Position numbers and translations under genes: made by a program
Shown here: piece after piece, positions 1 through 8,223 of the stretch
Layout of the letters: each line of letters opens with the position of its first letter
Numbering within the stretch: position 1 is the stretch's first letter
Notes under the pieces: generated by a model
Database searches by the model: none
What the model saw: only the letters and a program-made list of their open reading frames with translations
Told to the model about the DNA's origin: nothing
Assembly (NCBI RefSeq): GCF_944327115.1
Contig: NZ_CALVGS010000035.1
Coordinates: 1 to 38,878 of the forward strand
Reading direction: 5' to 3'
Length of the DNA stretch: 38,878 bases
Source of the DNA: an uncultured Traorella sp.
Lineage (GTDB): Bacteria > Bacillota_I > Bacilli_A > Erysipelotrichales > Erysipelotrichaceae

Positions 1-106
1 CATGATTATCAAAAATCTTGACATTTCTGATAAATAACTACAAAATTATCCTAATTTCTTTTTTTTGTTTTCACTATAAAAATGTAACATAGAATCCCCT
101 TTCTAA

Positions 107-130
107 AAAAGCACTGTCACCAGTGCTTTT
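107..130 (-). terminator. Terminator of the glgCDA operon
   Basis: A 10-bp perfect stem (AAAAGCACTG with CAGTGCTTTT) around a 4-nt loop lies just downstream of the glgA stop. On the minus strand it is followed by a T run. The remaining bases 1-106 hold no gene that I can support. Confidence 0.85.
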
Positions 131-135
131 CATTC

Positions 136-1578
136 CTATTCTCCACAGAGCTCTCGATATATACCTAGATAAAATTCTGCACTTTGAGCCCAGGAAACAT
201 CTTTTTCCATGGCATTCTTCACAATACCTTTCCATGCTGTCGGGTTATTATAGTAAAGATCAATGGCTTCCCACAATACATGCATCATATCATTCGAATT
301 GTAGTTAGCGAAACTGAAGCCACAGCCCTCTCCGGTATATTGATTGTAAGGCTGTACCGTATCTTTCAATCCACCGGTTTCTCTTACGAGTGGCAATGTG
401 CCATAGTGCATAGAGATAAGCTGTGAGATACCACATGGTTCAAACAGAGATGGCATCAAGAAGAGATCGCTGGCAGCATAAATTTCATGTGACAGTGCTT
501 CATTATAGCCACAATAGAAGCAAACCTTTCCTTTATTGCCCCACTCAGCTTCTCTTAGTTTCTCTTCAAGCCCTGCTTCGCCACTTCCAAGAATGACTAA
601 CTGAATTGGCTGATTGCAGATATTGAATAACTGTTCGATGATCAGATAGATGCCTTTTTGCCATGTAAGTCTGGAAACCAGACCCAGCATCATGACATTT
701 TCATCCACTTCAAGACCTAACTTCTTCTGTAAAGCCTTTTTATTTTCAGCCTTTCCCTTCTTATAAGTCTTAAATGTATAATTCTTTGTAATCAGTGCAT
801 CACTCTCTGGATCCCACATCTTCGTATCAATACCATTGACGACACCGCAGAGATCAGCTTCTCTGAAACGTAAGACTGCGTCCATTCTTTCACCAAACTG
901 GGTCGTTTTAATTTCTTCCGCATAGCTTGGCGACACGGTCGTGATCTTATCCGAATAGACGATACCTGCTTTCAAAAAGCTAATACCGCCATCAAATTTC
1001 ACATTTCCATTATCAAACACATAGTTGCCTAACCCAAGACAAGATTCCAGCATATCAGCTCCAAAATTACCTTGGAAGGCAAGATTATGGATCGTATAGA
1101 CATGCTTGATGCCACGATAGCGATAATCATGATTAAAGTTTTCTTTGCACATAGCGGCGATCATACCCGTATGCCAGTCATGACAATGCATGATCTCAGG
1201 GAAATAATCGATCTGATTCAACATTTCCAATACAGCTTTCTGGAAAAAGGCAAATCTTTCACCATCATCCTCATATCCATACATTGCTTCTCTTTCAAAA
1301 TATCCCTGATGTTCAATAAAATAATATGTCACATCATTATAGATATAATAGAAAAGATTGACCTGGGTTTCTTCATAATTGATATTTACGGTATAAGTTC
1401 TCAAATAAGTAAATTTATCATGCCAATTAATAGCTATCTTTTTATATAAAGGCATAACAACTCTGACATCATACCCGCGAGCTCTAAACTCATTCGGCAA
1501 TGATCCGATGACATCAGCCAATCCTCCACTTTTGATAAACGGCAAGCCTTCCGCAGCAACCATCATAATTCTTTCCAT
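136..1578 (-). CDS. glgA: Glycogen synthase (ADP-glucose type)
   Basis: Transfers glucose from ADP-glucose to the non-reducing end of alpha-1,4-glucan (GT5 family, GT-B fold, cytoplasmic). At 480 aa it has normal family length. The N-terminus carries the KSGGLADV ADP-glucose-binding motif (residues 16-23), and the C-terminal domain has the LFEPCGISQL loop expected for the GT-B donor site. Its ATG overlaps the glgD stop by one base (TAATG), and an AAGGAG ribosome site lies within the end of glgD, so the two are translationally coupled. It is the last gene of glgC-glgD-glgA and is followed directly by a terminator. No missing residues noticed. Confidence 0.97.
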   Translation of the reverse strand: MERIMMVAAEGLPFIKSGGLADVIGSLPNEFRARGYDVRVVMPLYKKIAINWHDKFTYLRTYTVNINYEETQVNLFYYIYNDVTYYFIEHQGYFEREAMYGYEDDGERFAFFQKAVLEMLNQIDYFPEIMHCHDWHTGMIAAMCKENFNHDYRYRGIKHVYTIHNLAFQGNFGADMLESCLGLGNYVFDNGNVKFDGGISFLKAGIVYSDKITTVSPSYAEEIKTTQFGERMDAVLRFREADLCGVVNGIDTKMWDPESDALITKNYTFKTYKKGKAENKKALQKKLGLEVDENVMMLGLVSRLTWQKGIYLIIEQLFNICNQPIQLVILGSGEAGLEEKLREAEWGNKGKVCFYCGYNEALSHEIYAASDLFLMPSLFEPCGISQLISMHYGTLPLVRETGGLKDTVQPYNQYTGEGCGFSFANYNSNDMMHVLWEAIDLYYNNPTAWKGIVKNAMEKDVSWAQSAEFYLGIYRELCGE

Positions 1579-2693
1579 TAGATACGATCTCCTTTTCTTA
1601 CATAAGCCGGTGATCCACAGACTCCTTGTATGTTCTTCACTCGCGAAATATTCGCTTCCTTATCCACAACGATATTATTCAGATACACATTCTCTCCAAT
1701 AACCGAATTCGGACAAATAACCGCATTTTTCACGACAGCACCTTTTTTCACTACACAGCCACGGCCAATGATCGAATTTTCAACTTCACCTTCAATCATA
1801 CAACCATTTGAAATAACACATCGGCGTACCTTGGCATCTTCTGTATATTTGGTCGGAGGTGAATCATTCGTACGTGTATAGATAGGCCACTCTTCCTTAA
1901 ACAGATCAGAAGCCACTTCCGGATCGATCAGCTCCATATTGGCCTCATAATAGCTTGTAAGGTCTGTAATGGCAGCTAAATAGCCGCGATACTGATAACC
2001 GCGAATATCTAATTCCTCACATTTCTCATTTAAGATATCTGTAAACCAATAAAGCGAGCTCACCTTCAATGCCTCATCGATCAGCTGTATGAATAGATTT
2101 TTCGATAATACATAAGTTTCCATAGAAATATTTCGAGTCTTATAGTTGCCCCGGTTCTTTCCGATAGACAATATACCCTTTTGTTTATTTAAAGCCAGTG
2201 TATCACAGTCAATAAAGCGTGTCTTTGCATCATCCACCGACTTATAAACAACCGTAATATCTGCTCCGCTTTCAAGATGTTTTTTCAACAATGTATCATA
2301 ATTCATCGAATACAACATATAACTTGGAGCAATCACGACATAATCCTTCGTTGACTTTTCAATGATTCGCATGTTGGCTTTAAAACTGGCAATATCTGTA
2401 TTATAGAATTCCGATTCCGGAGAATTTTCACCATATAAGATACTGATACCTCCACGTTTTGAGTTAATGTTATATTGGCGTCCTGTTCCCACATGAGAAA
2501 ATACGGAACGTGGACGGTTTTTTAAATAAATCTGAATTTCTTCTATTTCGGAATTTGTCATATTTGACAAAGGAAAGTCAATCATACGATAACGTCCTAA
2601 AAATGAAAAAGCTGCAATAGGACGATAATCATGCATTCCCTTTATACGAACATTTGATCCCGGAAAATTAACAATACCAAGTGCATTACACAT
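1578..2693 (-). CDS. glgD: GlgD, regulatory subunit of glucose-1-phosphate adenylyltransferase
   Basis: A 371-aa paralogue of the adjacent GlgC, with an N-terminal nucleotidyltransferase-like domain and a C-terminal left-handed beta-helix (hexapeptide-type repeats from about residue 285). The GGRGTRL pyrophosphorylase loop of GlgC is absent. The catalytic LSGDHIY stretch of GlgC is replaced by APSYM (residues 122-126), so the essential Asp is gone. This is the usual state of Bacillota GlgD, which is known to act as a non-catalytic partner raising GlgC activity in a heterotetramer. The start has a TGAGGTAAG ribosome site and lies 5 nt past the glgC stop. Confidence 0.93.
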   Translation of the reverse strand: MCNALGIVNFPGSNVRIKGMHDYRPIAAFSFLGRYRMIDFPLSNMTNSEIEEIQIYLKNRPRSVFSHVGTGRQYNINSKRGGISILYGENSPESEFYNTDIASFKANMRIIEKSTKDYVVIAPSYMLYSMNYDTLLKKHLESGADITVVYKSVDDAKTRFIDCDTLALNKQKGILSIGKNRGNYKTRNISMETYVLSKNLFIQLIDEALKVSSLYWFTDILNEKCEELDIRGYQYRGYLAAITDLTSYYEANMELIDPEVASDLFKEEWPIYTRTNDSPPTKYTEDAKVRRCVISNGCMIEGEVENSIIGRGCVVKKGAVVKNAVICPNSVIGENVYLNNIVVDKEANISRVKNIQGVCGSPAYVRKGDRI

Positions 2694-2698
2694 ATTTC

Positions 2699-3826
2699 TT
2701 ACCTCACATTCTTGGAAATCAATTCAATCTCTTCGCTATTTGGATCTCCTACTACCATATTAGGGGCTATTTTAATGCCGTTTGCGACAATGACCCGATG
2801 CAGCTGGACACCCTCTCCGATCTGACACTCCGGCAATACGACCGAATCCTGCACTAAGGCATCTTTACCGATCTTAACGCTCGTAGAGATCACTGAGCCT
2901 TCCACTTTTCCATCGATATAACAGCCCTGGTCAATGATCGAATTAATGATATCTCCATGATCTCCAATATACTGAGGAATCGCACATTTATCCTGTGTAT
3001 ATATTTTCCAAGTCTGATCCTGAAGATCCAGCTCTTTGGAACGATACAAAAGATCCATATTTGCTTCCCACAACGAAGAAATCGTTCCGACATCTTTCCA
3101 ATATCCTTCAAAGCGCCATGACCACAAACGCTTTCCTTCATTTAACATCGTCGGAATGATATCTTTACCGAAATCATGATGAGAATCAGGATTCTTATCA
3201 TCATCATTTAATAGTTTTCTCAATAACTTCCAGTTAAAGATATAAATACCCATTGATGTTATTTTTCTCTTTGGTTCCTTTGGTTTTTCTTCAAATTCAA
3301 TGATCCGGCCGCTTTCATCCGTATTCATGATACCAAAGCGACTTGCCTCCTTCATCGGAACCGGCAGGACTGCAATCGTACAGTCAGCATTGTTTTCCTT
3401 ATGATGTGCCAACATCTTGGCATAATTCATCTTATAAATATGATCACCTGAAAGAATCAGTACATATTCCGGATCATAAGAATCAATAAAATCTATATTT
3501 TGTGTAATCGCATCGGCAGTACCTCGATACACATTAAACTCTGTATCTGCTTTTTCACGGGGCGGCAAAACAAAAACACCGCTGTCTTTCGCATCAAGAC
3601 CCCAGTGACCTCCTCCGGCAACATAAGAATTTAATTGAATGGACTCATATTGTGTCAAAACACCCACAATATTAATTCCTGAATTAGCACAGTTACTCAA
3701 TGGAAAATCAATAATACGATATTTTCCACCAAAATAAACTGCTGGTTTTGCAACTTTCTTTGTCAGTGCTTCCAGACGCGTACCGCGTCCTCCGGCAAGA
3801 ATCATTGCCAACATCTGTTGTTTCAT
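2699..3826 (-). CDS. glgC: Glucose-1-phosphate adenylyltransferase, catalytic subunit
   Basis: Makes ADP-glucose from glucose-1-phosphate and ATP, the committed step of glycogen synthesis. At 375 aa it has GGRGTRL at residues 12-18, GTADAI at 102-107 and the LSGDHIY metal-binding/catalytic segment with Asp128. A C-terminal beta-helix follows from about residue 290. The start ATG has a GGGGG ribosome site 9 nt upstream. It is first in the glgC-glgD-glgA operon, and a -10-like TATAAT lies at 3859-3864 with a weak -35. A strong cre-like site sits further upstream at 3906-3919. Confidence 0.97.
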   Translation of the reverse strand: MKQQMLAMILAGGRGTRLEALTKKVAKPAVYFGGKYRIIDFPLSNCANSGINIVGVLTQYESIQLNSYVAGGGHWGLDAKDSGVFVLPPREKADTEFNVYRGTADAITQNIDFIDSYDPEYVLILSGDHIYKMNYAKMLAHHKENNADCTIAVLPVPMKEASRFGIMNTDESGRIIEFEEKPKEPKRKITSMGIYIFNWKLLRKLLNDDDKNPDSHHDFGKDIIPTMLNEGKRLWSWRFEGYWKDVGTISSLWEANMDLLYRSKELDLQDQTWKIYTQDKCAIPQYIGDHGDIINSIIDQGCYIDGKVEGSVISTSVKIGKDALVQDSVVLPECQIGEGVQLHRVIVANGIKIAPNMVVGDPNSEEIELISKNVR

Positions 3827-3905
3827 AAATTATAACCCCCTGGTACATCTATACCACTATTATAAATACTTTTTCACAAAATATCTACTACTTTGAGAAA
3901 AAAGA

Positions 3906-3919
3906 TGAAAACGCTTTCC
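3906..3919. promoter_or_regulatory. Candidate CcpA (cre) site upstream of glgC
   Basis: TGAAAACGCTTTCC matches the Bacillota cre consensus TGWNANCGNTNWCA at every constrained position except the last. It lies about 60 bp upstream of the likely glgC transcription start. Upstream placement in Bacillus can give activation rather than repression; the direction here is unknown. A second cre-like site precedes pgm. Confidence 0.6.
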
Positions 3920-4039
3920 ATATTTTACCTATAAAAAAAGTTATTTTTACCTAATTTCTACAATTTCATCTCTTTTTCGATTTTTATTGTATGATTTTTC
4001 CAAAAGAAAAATGCCTGTTGTGTACAGACATCCTATTTT

Positions 4040-4322
4040 TTAAATAAATAACCTAATGTTGCGGCCAACACCTGTTGCACCGGCACAACAATAACAATTA
4101 TCCTTAGAAATACTGTGACATCCGCTATATCCAAGTGTATCCACTCAACTCCAGCATTAATAAATTCCCTCCACATGCTTTCTTCACAGCATTCACCAAA
4201 TCAACATCAACCGTTTTACTTGATCTAGTTTTATCATAGACATAATTTCTATATGATGTAAGAAATAATAAAACTCACAATACATAGACTATTATCAAGA
4301 ATACTTTTTTACTCTGATTCAT
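4040..4322 (-). pseudogene. Decayed gene for a small secreted Cys-rich peptide
   Basis: An ATG at 4322 follows an AGAGGA ribosome site that overlaps the end of the glycerate kinase gene. It opens MNQSKKVFLIIVYVL, a typical signal/membrane start. An in-frame TGA falls at codon 16 (4277-4275), after which the same frame continues hydrophobic and then turns polar, reaching VNAVKKACGGN before a stop. A one-base shift joins it to a frame carrying GYSGCHSISKDNC and then YCCAGATGVG, ending at 4040. Two lesions in one otherwise continuous peptide suggest a recently broken gene of about 90 codons. The Cys/Gly-rich C-terminus resembles bacteriocin-like or other exported peptides in style only; I do not recognise the family. 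The rest of 3827-4329 holds only the glgC promoter region. Confidence 0.45.
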
Positions 4323-4329
4323 GTTTCCT

Positions 4330-5451
4330 CTATTCTGACGATTGAAACTTAACGAGTTCTTGAAATATTTCATCAACTTTTTTAGAATAATCTATCTTTG
4401 CAGAAAGCATTTTCTTTTCCAATGGAATTTCTTGTTCATTTAACACAATGATTCGATCAACATAATGAGTATTTTTAAGCGTTGTGGATCCTGTAATGAC
4501 CCAAATAGGCACGTTATATTTCTTTGCTTCAGATATGAGGTTTGAAATAAGCTTTCCGTGTAATGACTGTTCATCAAAGCGTCCTTCACCCGTAATCATT
4601 AAATCGCTTTGTTTTATTTCAGATTCTAAGTGCAATCTTTCCATCAAAAGGGTCGTACCATTTAATATTCTGGCATGATGAAATGCAGCCAGAAAAAGAC
4701 CTAAACCTCCGGCAGCACCTAATCCTTCTATCTTTTTCAAAGATTGATGTGTCATCCTCTCTAACACATCAGATAAATGATATAAGCCTTTATCCAACTG
4801 TATGCATTGCTCATATGTAGCTTTTTTTTGCGGTCCAAATACAAAAGCACAGCCATTTTCTCCAGTTAGAGGATTGGTTACATCGACACCTAATGTAAAT
4901 GTACATTCAGATAACCGACTATCTGCCCTACTTATATCAATGATTTCAATCTTTTCCATATTTGAAGGTAAAGGGGCTAATCGTTTTCCCTCTTTATCAA
5001 AAAAACGATAACCTAAAGCTTCGGCTAAACCAATACCTCCGTCAACAGTTGCACTGCCACCTAAAAAGATAACAAATTTTCTAAATCCATTTTCAATTCC
5101 AAATTGAATGATCTTGCCCAAGTTAAATGTATTAAGAGTTAAGGGAGCAAGATAATCCTGATATAAAGGAAGACCTACTACTGATGCCGATTCTATCAAC
5201 ATCGTATCATTCTCTACCACATAAGGAATTTTCATATCACCAAGTAGATTATCTTTAATGATGATCTCATTTAAAACACCACCATACGAGAGATAACTTT
5301 CTAAACTTCCTTCGCCGCCATCGGCAAATGGAATACAATGACAAGAAAATTGGGATGAATATTTTTTTAATTTTTCCTGCCATATCATACAAATTTCTTT
5401 TGATGTTAAGCTTCCTTTAAAACTATCACTCACAACAAGTATTTTTTTCAT
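4330..5451 (-). CDS. Glycerate kinase (GarK/GlxK family)
   Basis: Phosphorylates D-glycerate with ATP; in this family the usual product is 2-phosphoglycerate, feeding lower glycolysis. The 373-aa product has normal length and family landmarks: DSFKGSLTS near the N-terminus, FADGGEGS, a glycine-rich GLGAAGGLGL segment and ITGEGRFDEQSL. Start ATG with AAGGAG about 10 nt upstream. A nagA-like remnant lies immediately upstream in the same direction. No partner gene for glycerate production lies nearby, so the substrate source cannot be told from context. Confidence 0.92.
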   Translation of the reverse strand: MKKILVVSDSFKGSLTSKEICMIWQEKLKKYSSQFSCHCIPFADGGEGSLESYLSYGGVLNEIIIKDNLLGDMKIPYVVENDTMLIESASVVGLPLYQDYLAPLTLNTFNLGKIIQFGIENGFRKFVIFLGGSATVDGGIGLAEALGYRFFDKEGKRLAPLPSNMEKIEIIDISRADSRLSECTFTLGVDVTNPLTGENGCAFVFGPQKKATYEQCIQLDKGLYHLSDVLERMTHQSLKKIEGLGAAGGLGLFLAAFHHARILNGTTLLMERLHLESEIKQSDLMITGEGRFDEQSLHGKLISNLISEAKKYNVPIWVITGSTTLKNTHYVDRIIVLNEQEIPLEKKMLSAKIDYSKKVDEIFQELVKFQSSE

Positions 5452-5467
5452 TATATAATGACTCCTT

Positions 5468-5584
5468 TTATAATGCTTTTCTACCTTTAGTATAAGTCAT
5501 TTCAACTGAATAGTCATCATTCAATACTACAATATCTGCATCATAACTCACAGCATCCAATACTGTTTTATACTGATACAATGC
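5468..5584 (-). pseudogene. 3'-end fragment of an amidohydrolase gene, probably nagA
   Basis: A 38-codon open stretch with no start codon, closed by a stop at its 5' edge, ends just before the glycerate kinase ribosome site. It contains DADIVVLNDDYSVEMTYTKG, which strongly resembles the closing beta-strand region of N-acetylglucosamine-6-phosphate deacetylase (GKxADxVVLDxxxxVxxTxxxG). I infer that the remainder of that gene was deleted. Family identity rests on recognition of this short segment only. Confidence 0.5.
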
Positions 5585-5598
5585 TTAAAGCTATAAAC

Positions 5599-5643
5599 AA
5601 AAAAATACCAGGAAACTTTTTAATTTTCAAAAAGCTTCCTGGT
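5599..5643 (-). terminator. Terminator of pduL
   Basis: A long hairpin (ACCAGGAA..CTTTTT with AAAAAG..TTCCTGGT, 5607-5643) is followed on the minus strand by seven T. It lies 14 nt beyond the pduL stop codon. Confidence 0.85.
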
Positions 5644-5657
5644 GTTTTATTTTAAAA

Positions 5658-6233
5658 TTAAAGAATAATTTCTCCCATAGCTGTACCGCTGACACCAGCT
5701 GCATTAGCTTCATCTGTATCAATATGCATTGCAAGTGCATAAGAATCAGATACACGTATTACAGTATCTCCAAAGGTTGTCGTTCTGTCTTCTGTTTCTA
5801 TTTTGACACTTACGATCTGACCATTGGATACACCATAGTATTCCGCATCCTTTGGTGTCATATGGATATGACGTTTTGCCGCAATGACACCTTCCTTGAT
5901 TTCGATTTCACCACAAGGTCCTGCAACGATGATGCCATTCGTACCGGCAATATCTCCTGATTCACGGATCAATGCTTTTACACCTACAGTTCTTGCATCT
6001 GTGAGTGAAAGTTCGATCTGGGTAGCTTTACGAGTAGGACCTAAAACACTTAATTTCAATTCACCGCGAGCCCCCTTGATCGTTACCTTTTCTTCACAGG
6101 CAAACTGTCCCGGTTGTGAAAGATCTTTTTTAGGAGTTAATTGATACCCCTTTCCAAATAATGTTTCTAGATCAGCGTCTGATAAATGAGCATGACGCGC
6201 ACTGACTTCTACTAATACTTTTTCTTTTGACAT
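5658..6233 (-). CDS. pduL: PduL-type phosphate acyltransferase (phosphotransacylase)
   Basis: Interconverts acyl-CoA and acyl-phosphate. The 191-aa product has two PduL beta-barrel repeats with the metal-binding histidine clusters: VSARHAHLS at residues 9-17, AKRHIHMTP and LAMHIDTDEANAAG. There is no N-terminal encapsulation helix and there are no microcompartment shell genes nearby, so it is probably cytosolic and acts as the housekeeping acetyl-CoA/acetyl-phosphate enzyme in place of Pta; that is an inference. Ribosome site AAGGAG. It has its own strong promoter with an inverted repeat, and its own terminator, so it is a single-gene unit. Confidence 0.93.
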   Translation of the reverse strand: MSKEKVLVEVSARHAHLSDADLETLFGKGYQLTPKKDLSQPGQFACEEKVTIKGARGELKLSVLGPTRKATQIELSLTDARTVGVKALIRESGDIAGTNGIIVAGPCGEIEIKEGVIAAKRHIHMTPKDAEYYGVSNGQIVSVKIETEDRTTTFGDTVIRVSDSYALAMHIDTDEANAAGVSGTAMGEIIL

Positions 6234-6260
6234 AACATAATCTCCTTACTTAACATCTAC

Positions 6261-6289
6261 ATTATAGGAGTTTCATTTTACTTTTTCAA
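6261..6289 (-). promoter_or_regulatory. pduL promoter
   Basis: TTGAAA (6284-6289), a 17-nt spacer and TATAAT (6261-6266) on the minus strand form a near-consensus sigma-A promoter. Transcription would start about 20 nt before the pduL ATG. Confidence 0.85.
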
Positions 6290-6302
6290 CAGTAAAATGA
6301 AA
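6271..6302. repeat. 12-bp perfect inverted repeat over the pduL promoter
   Basis: TTTCATTTTACT (6271-6282) and its exact reverse complement AGTAAAATGAAA (6291-6302) flank 8 nt. The repeat covers the -35 box and most of the spacer. As an RNA hairpin after folC it lacks a T run, so a protein-binding operator is more likely than a terminator. The binding protein is unknown. Confidence 0.6.
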
Positions 6303-6318
6303 GCATAACTTAAACCTT

Positions 6319-7554
6319 TCAATTATTTTCTAACTTTTTGCTCAGATAACGGCGGACAAGCGAAATAAAATAAAGGGAACCGCAAATGACCAAGACTCCT
6401 TCTTTCTCCATGCCTTCATCGATCGCCTGCCGATAATCTTCAACCACCTTTAAAGAAAAAGGCTGAGCCAAACGCTCTGCTTTATCAGCACGTTCATTCT
6501 CAAACTCACAAAGAACGATATCCTGTGTGATACGCCTCAATTCCGCAAGCATCTTTTCTCCTTCTTTATCTTTCAGACAGCTAAAGATGATATGGATCTT
6601 ATCATAATTCTGTAAAGAAGCAACAAGGGCTTTGATACCATCCAAATTATGGGCTCCATCTATGATGATCAGCGGATCCTGACGCATGATCTCAAAACGT
6701 CCGGCCCAGCTCGTATCAAACAAGCCTTCTTTGATCATCGTTTCATTGATATCAAAATTCTTTTTCTCATTTAGATAATGAATCGTTTCAATGGCTAAGG
6801 CTGCATTCAAACGCTGATAAAGTGCCTTTGTGTTTAATTGATATTCTTGCTTCTGATATTCAAAATACAAAAAATCATCAACATGCACATGATCGACAGA
6901 GGCAATTTTTATGAGATGTGAATGATGCTTTTCTGCTTCCCTTTCAAAAACATTTAAACAATCCTCTCTGTCACTGGCACTGATGCAGTCAACACCATCC
7001 TTGATGATGCCCGCTTTTTCATAAGCAATCTTTTCATAGGTATCCCCCAGATACATCATATGATCCATACCGATATTGGTAATCACAGACACCAAGGGGT
7101 TTTGAAGGACATTGGTCGCATCAAAACGGCCACCCATGCCCACCTCATAAATTGCGATATCTGCCCCTTCATCTCTAAAATACAAAGAAGCGATCAGCAT
7201 ATCGATTTCAAACATGCTTAAATCATATTTTTCCCATAAAGACTCTGTTTCATTGATATAAGATAAAAGTTTTTCATCACTGATGCTGATATCGTTGATA
7301 CGGATACGGTCATGATGACTGATCAGATAAGGCGAGGTAAATGTACCTACCCGATATCCTGCTCTTTGTAAGATGCTGCGCAGATAATTGACCGTGCTTC
7401 CTTTGCCATTCGTGCCGCCTACATGAATGGTTTGAATCTGATCTTGCGGATCATGCAGTTCAGCAACCGCTTTTTTAAAAAGTTCAAGACCGGAATGATG
7501 ATGCCGGCGTCTTTCAATGACCGCAATGGCTTCTTCTACATTCTTCCACATCAT
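6319..7554 (-). CDS. folC: Bifunctional folylpolyglutamate/dihydrofolate synthase
   Basis: ATP-dependent Mur-ligase-family enzyme adding glutamate to folates. Residues about 46-58 carry the GGTNGKGST P-loop, and IYEVGMGGRFDATN is the conserved Mur-ligase/FolC segment. The C-terminal domain has IIDGAHNLDGI. Length of 411 aa is normal. I start it at the ATG overlapping the ung stop (TGATG); the upstream TTG is inside ung and has no ribosome site. The overlap with ung and tight spacing to the upstream lipoprotein gene make it the third gene of one operon. Confidence 0.93.
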   Translation of the reverse strand: MMWKNVEEAIAVIERRRHHHSGLELFKKAVAELHDPQDQIQTIHVGGTNGKGSTVNYLRSILQRAGYRVGTFTSPYLISHHDRIRINDISISDEKLLSYINETESLWEKYDLSMFEIDMLIASLYFRDEGADIAIYEVGMGGRFDATNVLQNPLVSVITNIGMDHMMYLGDTYEKIAYEKAGIIKDGVDCISASDREDCLNVFEREAEKHHSHLIKIASVDHVHVDDFLYFEYQKQEYQLNTKALYQRLNAALAIETIHYLNEKKNFDINETMIKEGLFDTSWAGRFEIMRQDPLIIIDGAHNLDGIKALVASLQNYDKIHIIFSCLKDKEGEKMLAELRRITQDIVLCEFENERADKAERLAQPFSLKVVEDYRQAIDEGMEKEGVLVICGSLYFISLVRRYLSKKLENN

Positions 7555-8222
7555 CAATCGATCTGCCAGTCAATCGGCGTATAGCCATGCTGCTTCAAAA
7601 ATGCGTTCGTCTTGGAAAAATGGCGGCATCCGAAAAAACCATTATAAGCTGACAGCGGTGAAGGGTGAGCACACTTTAATACAAGATGATGCGGGTTAGT
7701 GATCATTATGCTCTTATTCTGGGCATTTCTTCCCCACAGTAAGAAAACGATCGGCTCTTTTCGCTCATTCAATAAAGCAATGATACGATCTGTCAGTATT
7801 TCCCAACCCTTATTGGCATGAGAATTCGCCTGACCTTCCCGTACCGTCAGCACCGTGTTCAACATCAATACTCCTTCTTTGGCCCATTTCACAAGTTCCC
7901 CGTGACTAGGAATCGTACAGCCGACATCATCGTGTAATTCTTTAAAGATATTTTTTAAGGATGGCGGAGGCATGACCCCTTTCTTTACCGAAAAACATAG
8001 TCCATGTGCCTGATTTGGTCCATGATACGGGTCCTGTCCCAATAAAACCACCTTCACATCCCGATAGCTCGTATATTTTAACGCATTGAAAATATCATAC
8101 ATATCCGGATGTATCTTATAATGCTTATACTCATACGCCAAAAAACGCCTGAGCTGCTGATAATAATCCTTTTCAAATTCATCTTTTAATAATTGATCCC
8201 AATCATTTCCAATATGTACCAT
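7554..8222 (-). CDS. ung: Uracil-DNA glycosylase, family 1
   Basis: Removes uracil from DNA. The 222-aa product carries the catalytic water-activating loop GQDPYHGPNQAHGLCFSV and the DNA-intercalation/His loop HPSPLSAY, both complete. The ATG lies one base past the stop of the lipoprotein gene and no ribosome site stands at normal distance, so translation probably depends on coupling. It overlaps folC at its 3' end. Confidence 0.97.
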   Translation of the reverse strand: MVHIGNDWDQLLKDEFEKDYYQQLRRFLAYEYKHYKIHPDMYDIFNALKYTSYRDVKVVLLGQDPYHGPNQAHGLCFSVKKGVMPPPSLKNIFKELHDDVGCTIPSHGELVKWAKEGVLMLNTVLTVREGQANSHANKGWEILTDRIIALLNERKEPIVFLLWGRNAQNKSIMITNPHHLVLKCAHPSPLSAYNGFFGCRHFSKTNAFLKQHGYTPIDWQID

Positions 8223-8223
8223 A

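Noticed and set aside
18-46. TTGACA near the window start as a plus-strand promoter
   Set aside because: No convincing -10 at 17 nt (CAAAAT) and no plus-strand gene follows; it faces the glgA terminator.
5658-6233. PduL as part of a bacterial microcompartment
   Set aside because: No encapsulation peptide and no shell or diol/ethanolamine genes nearby.
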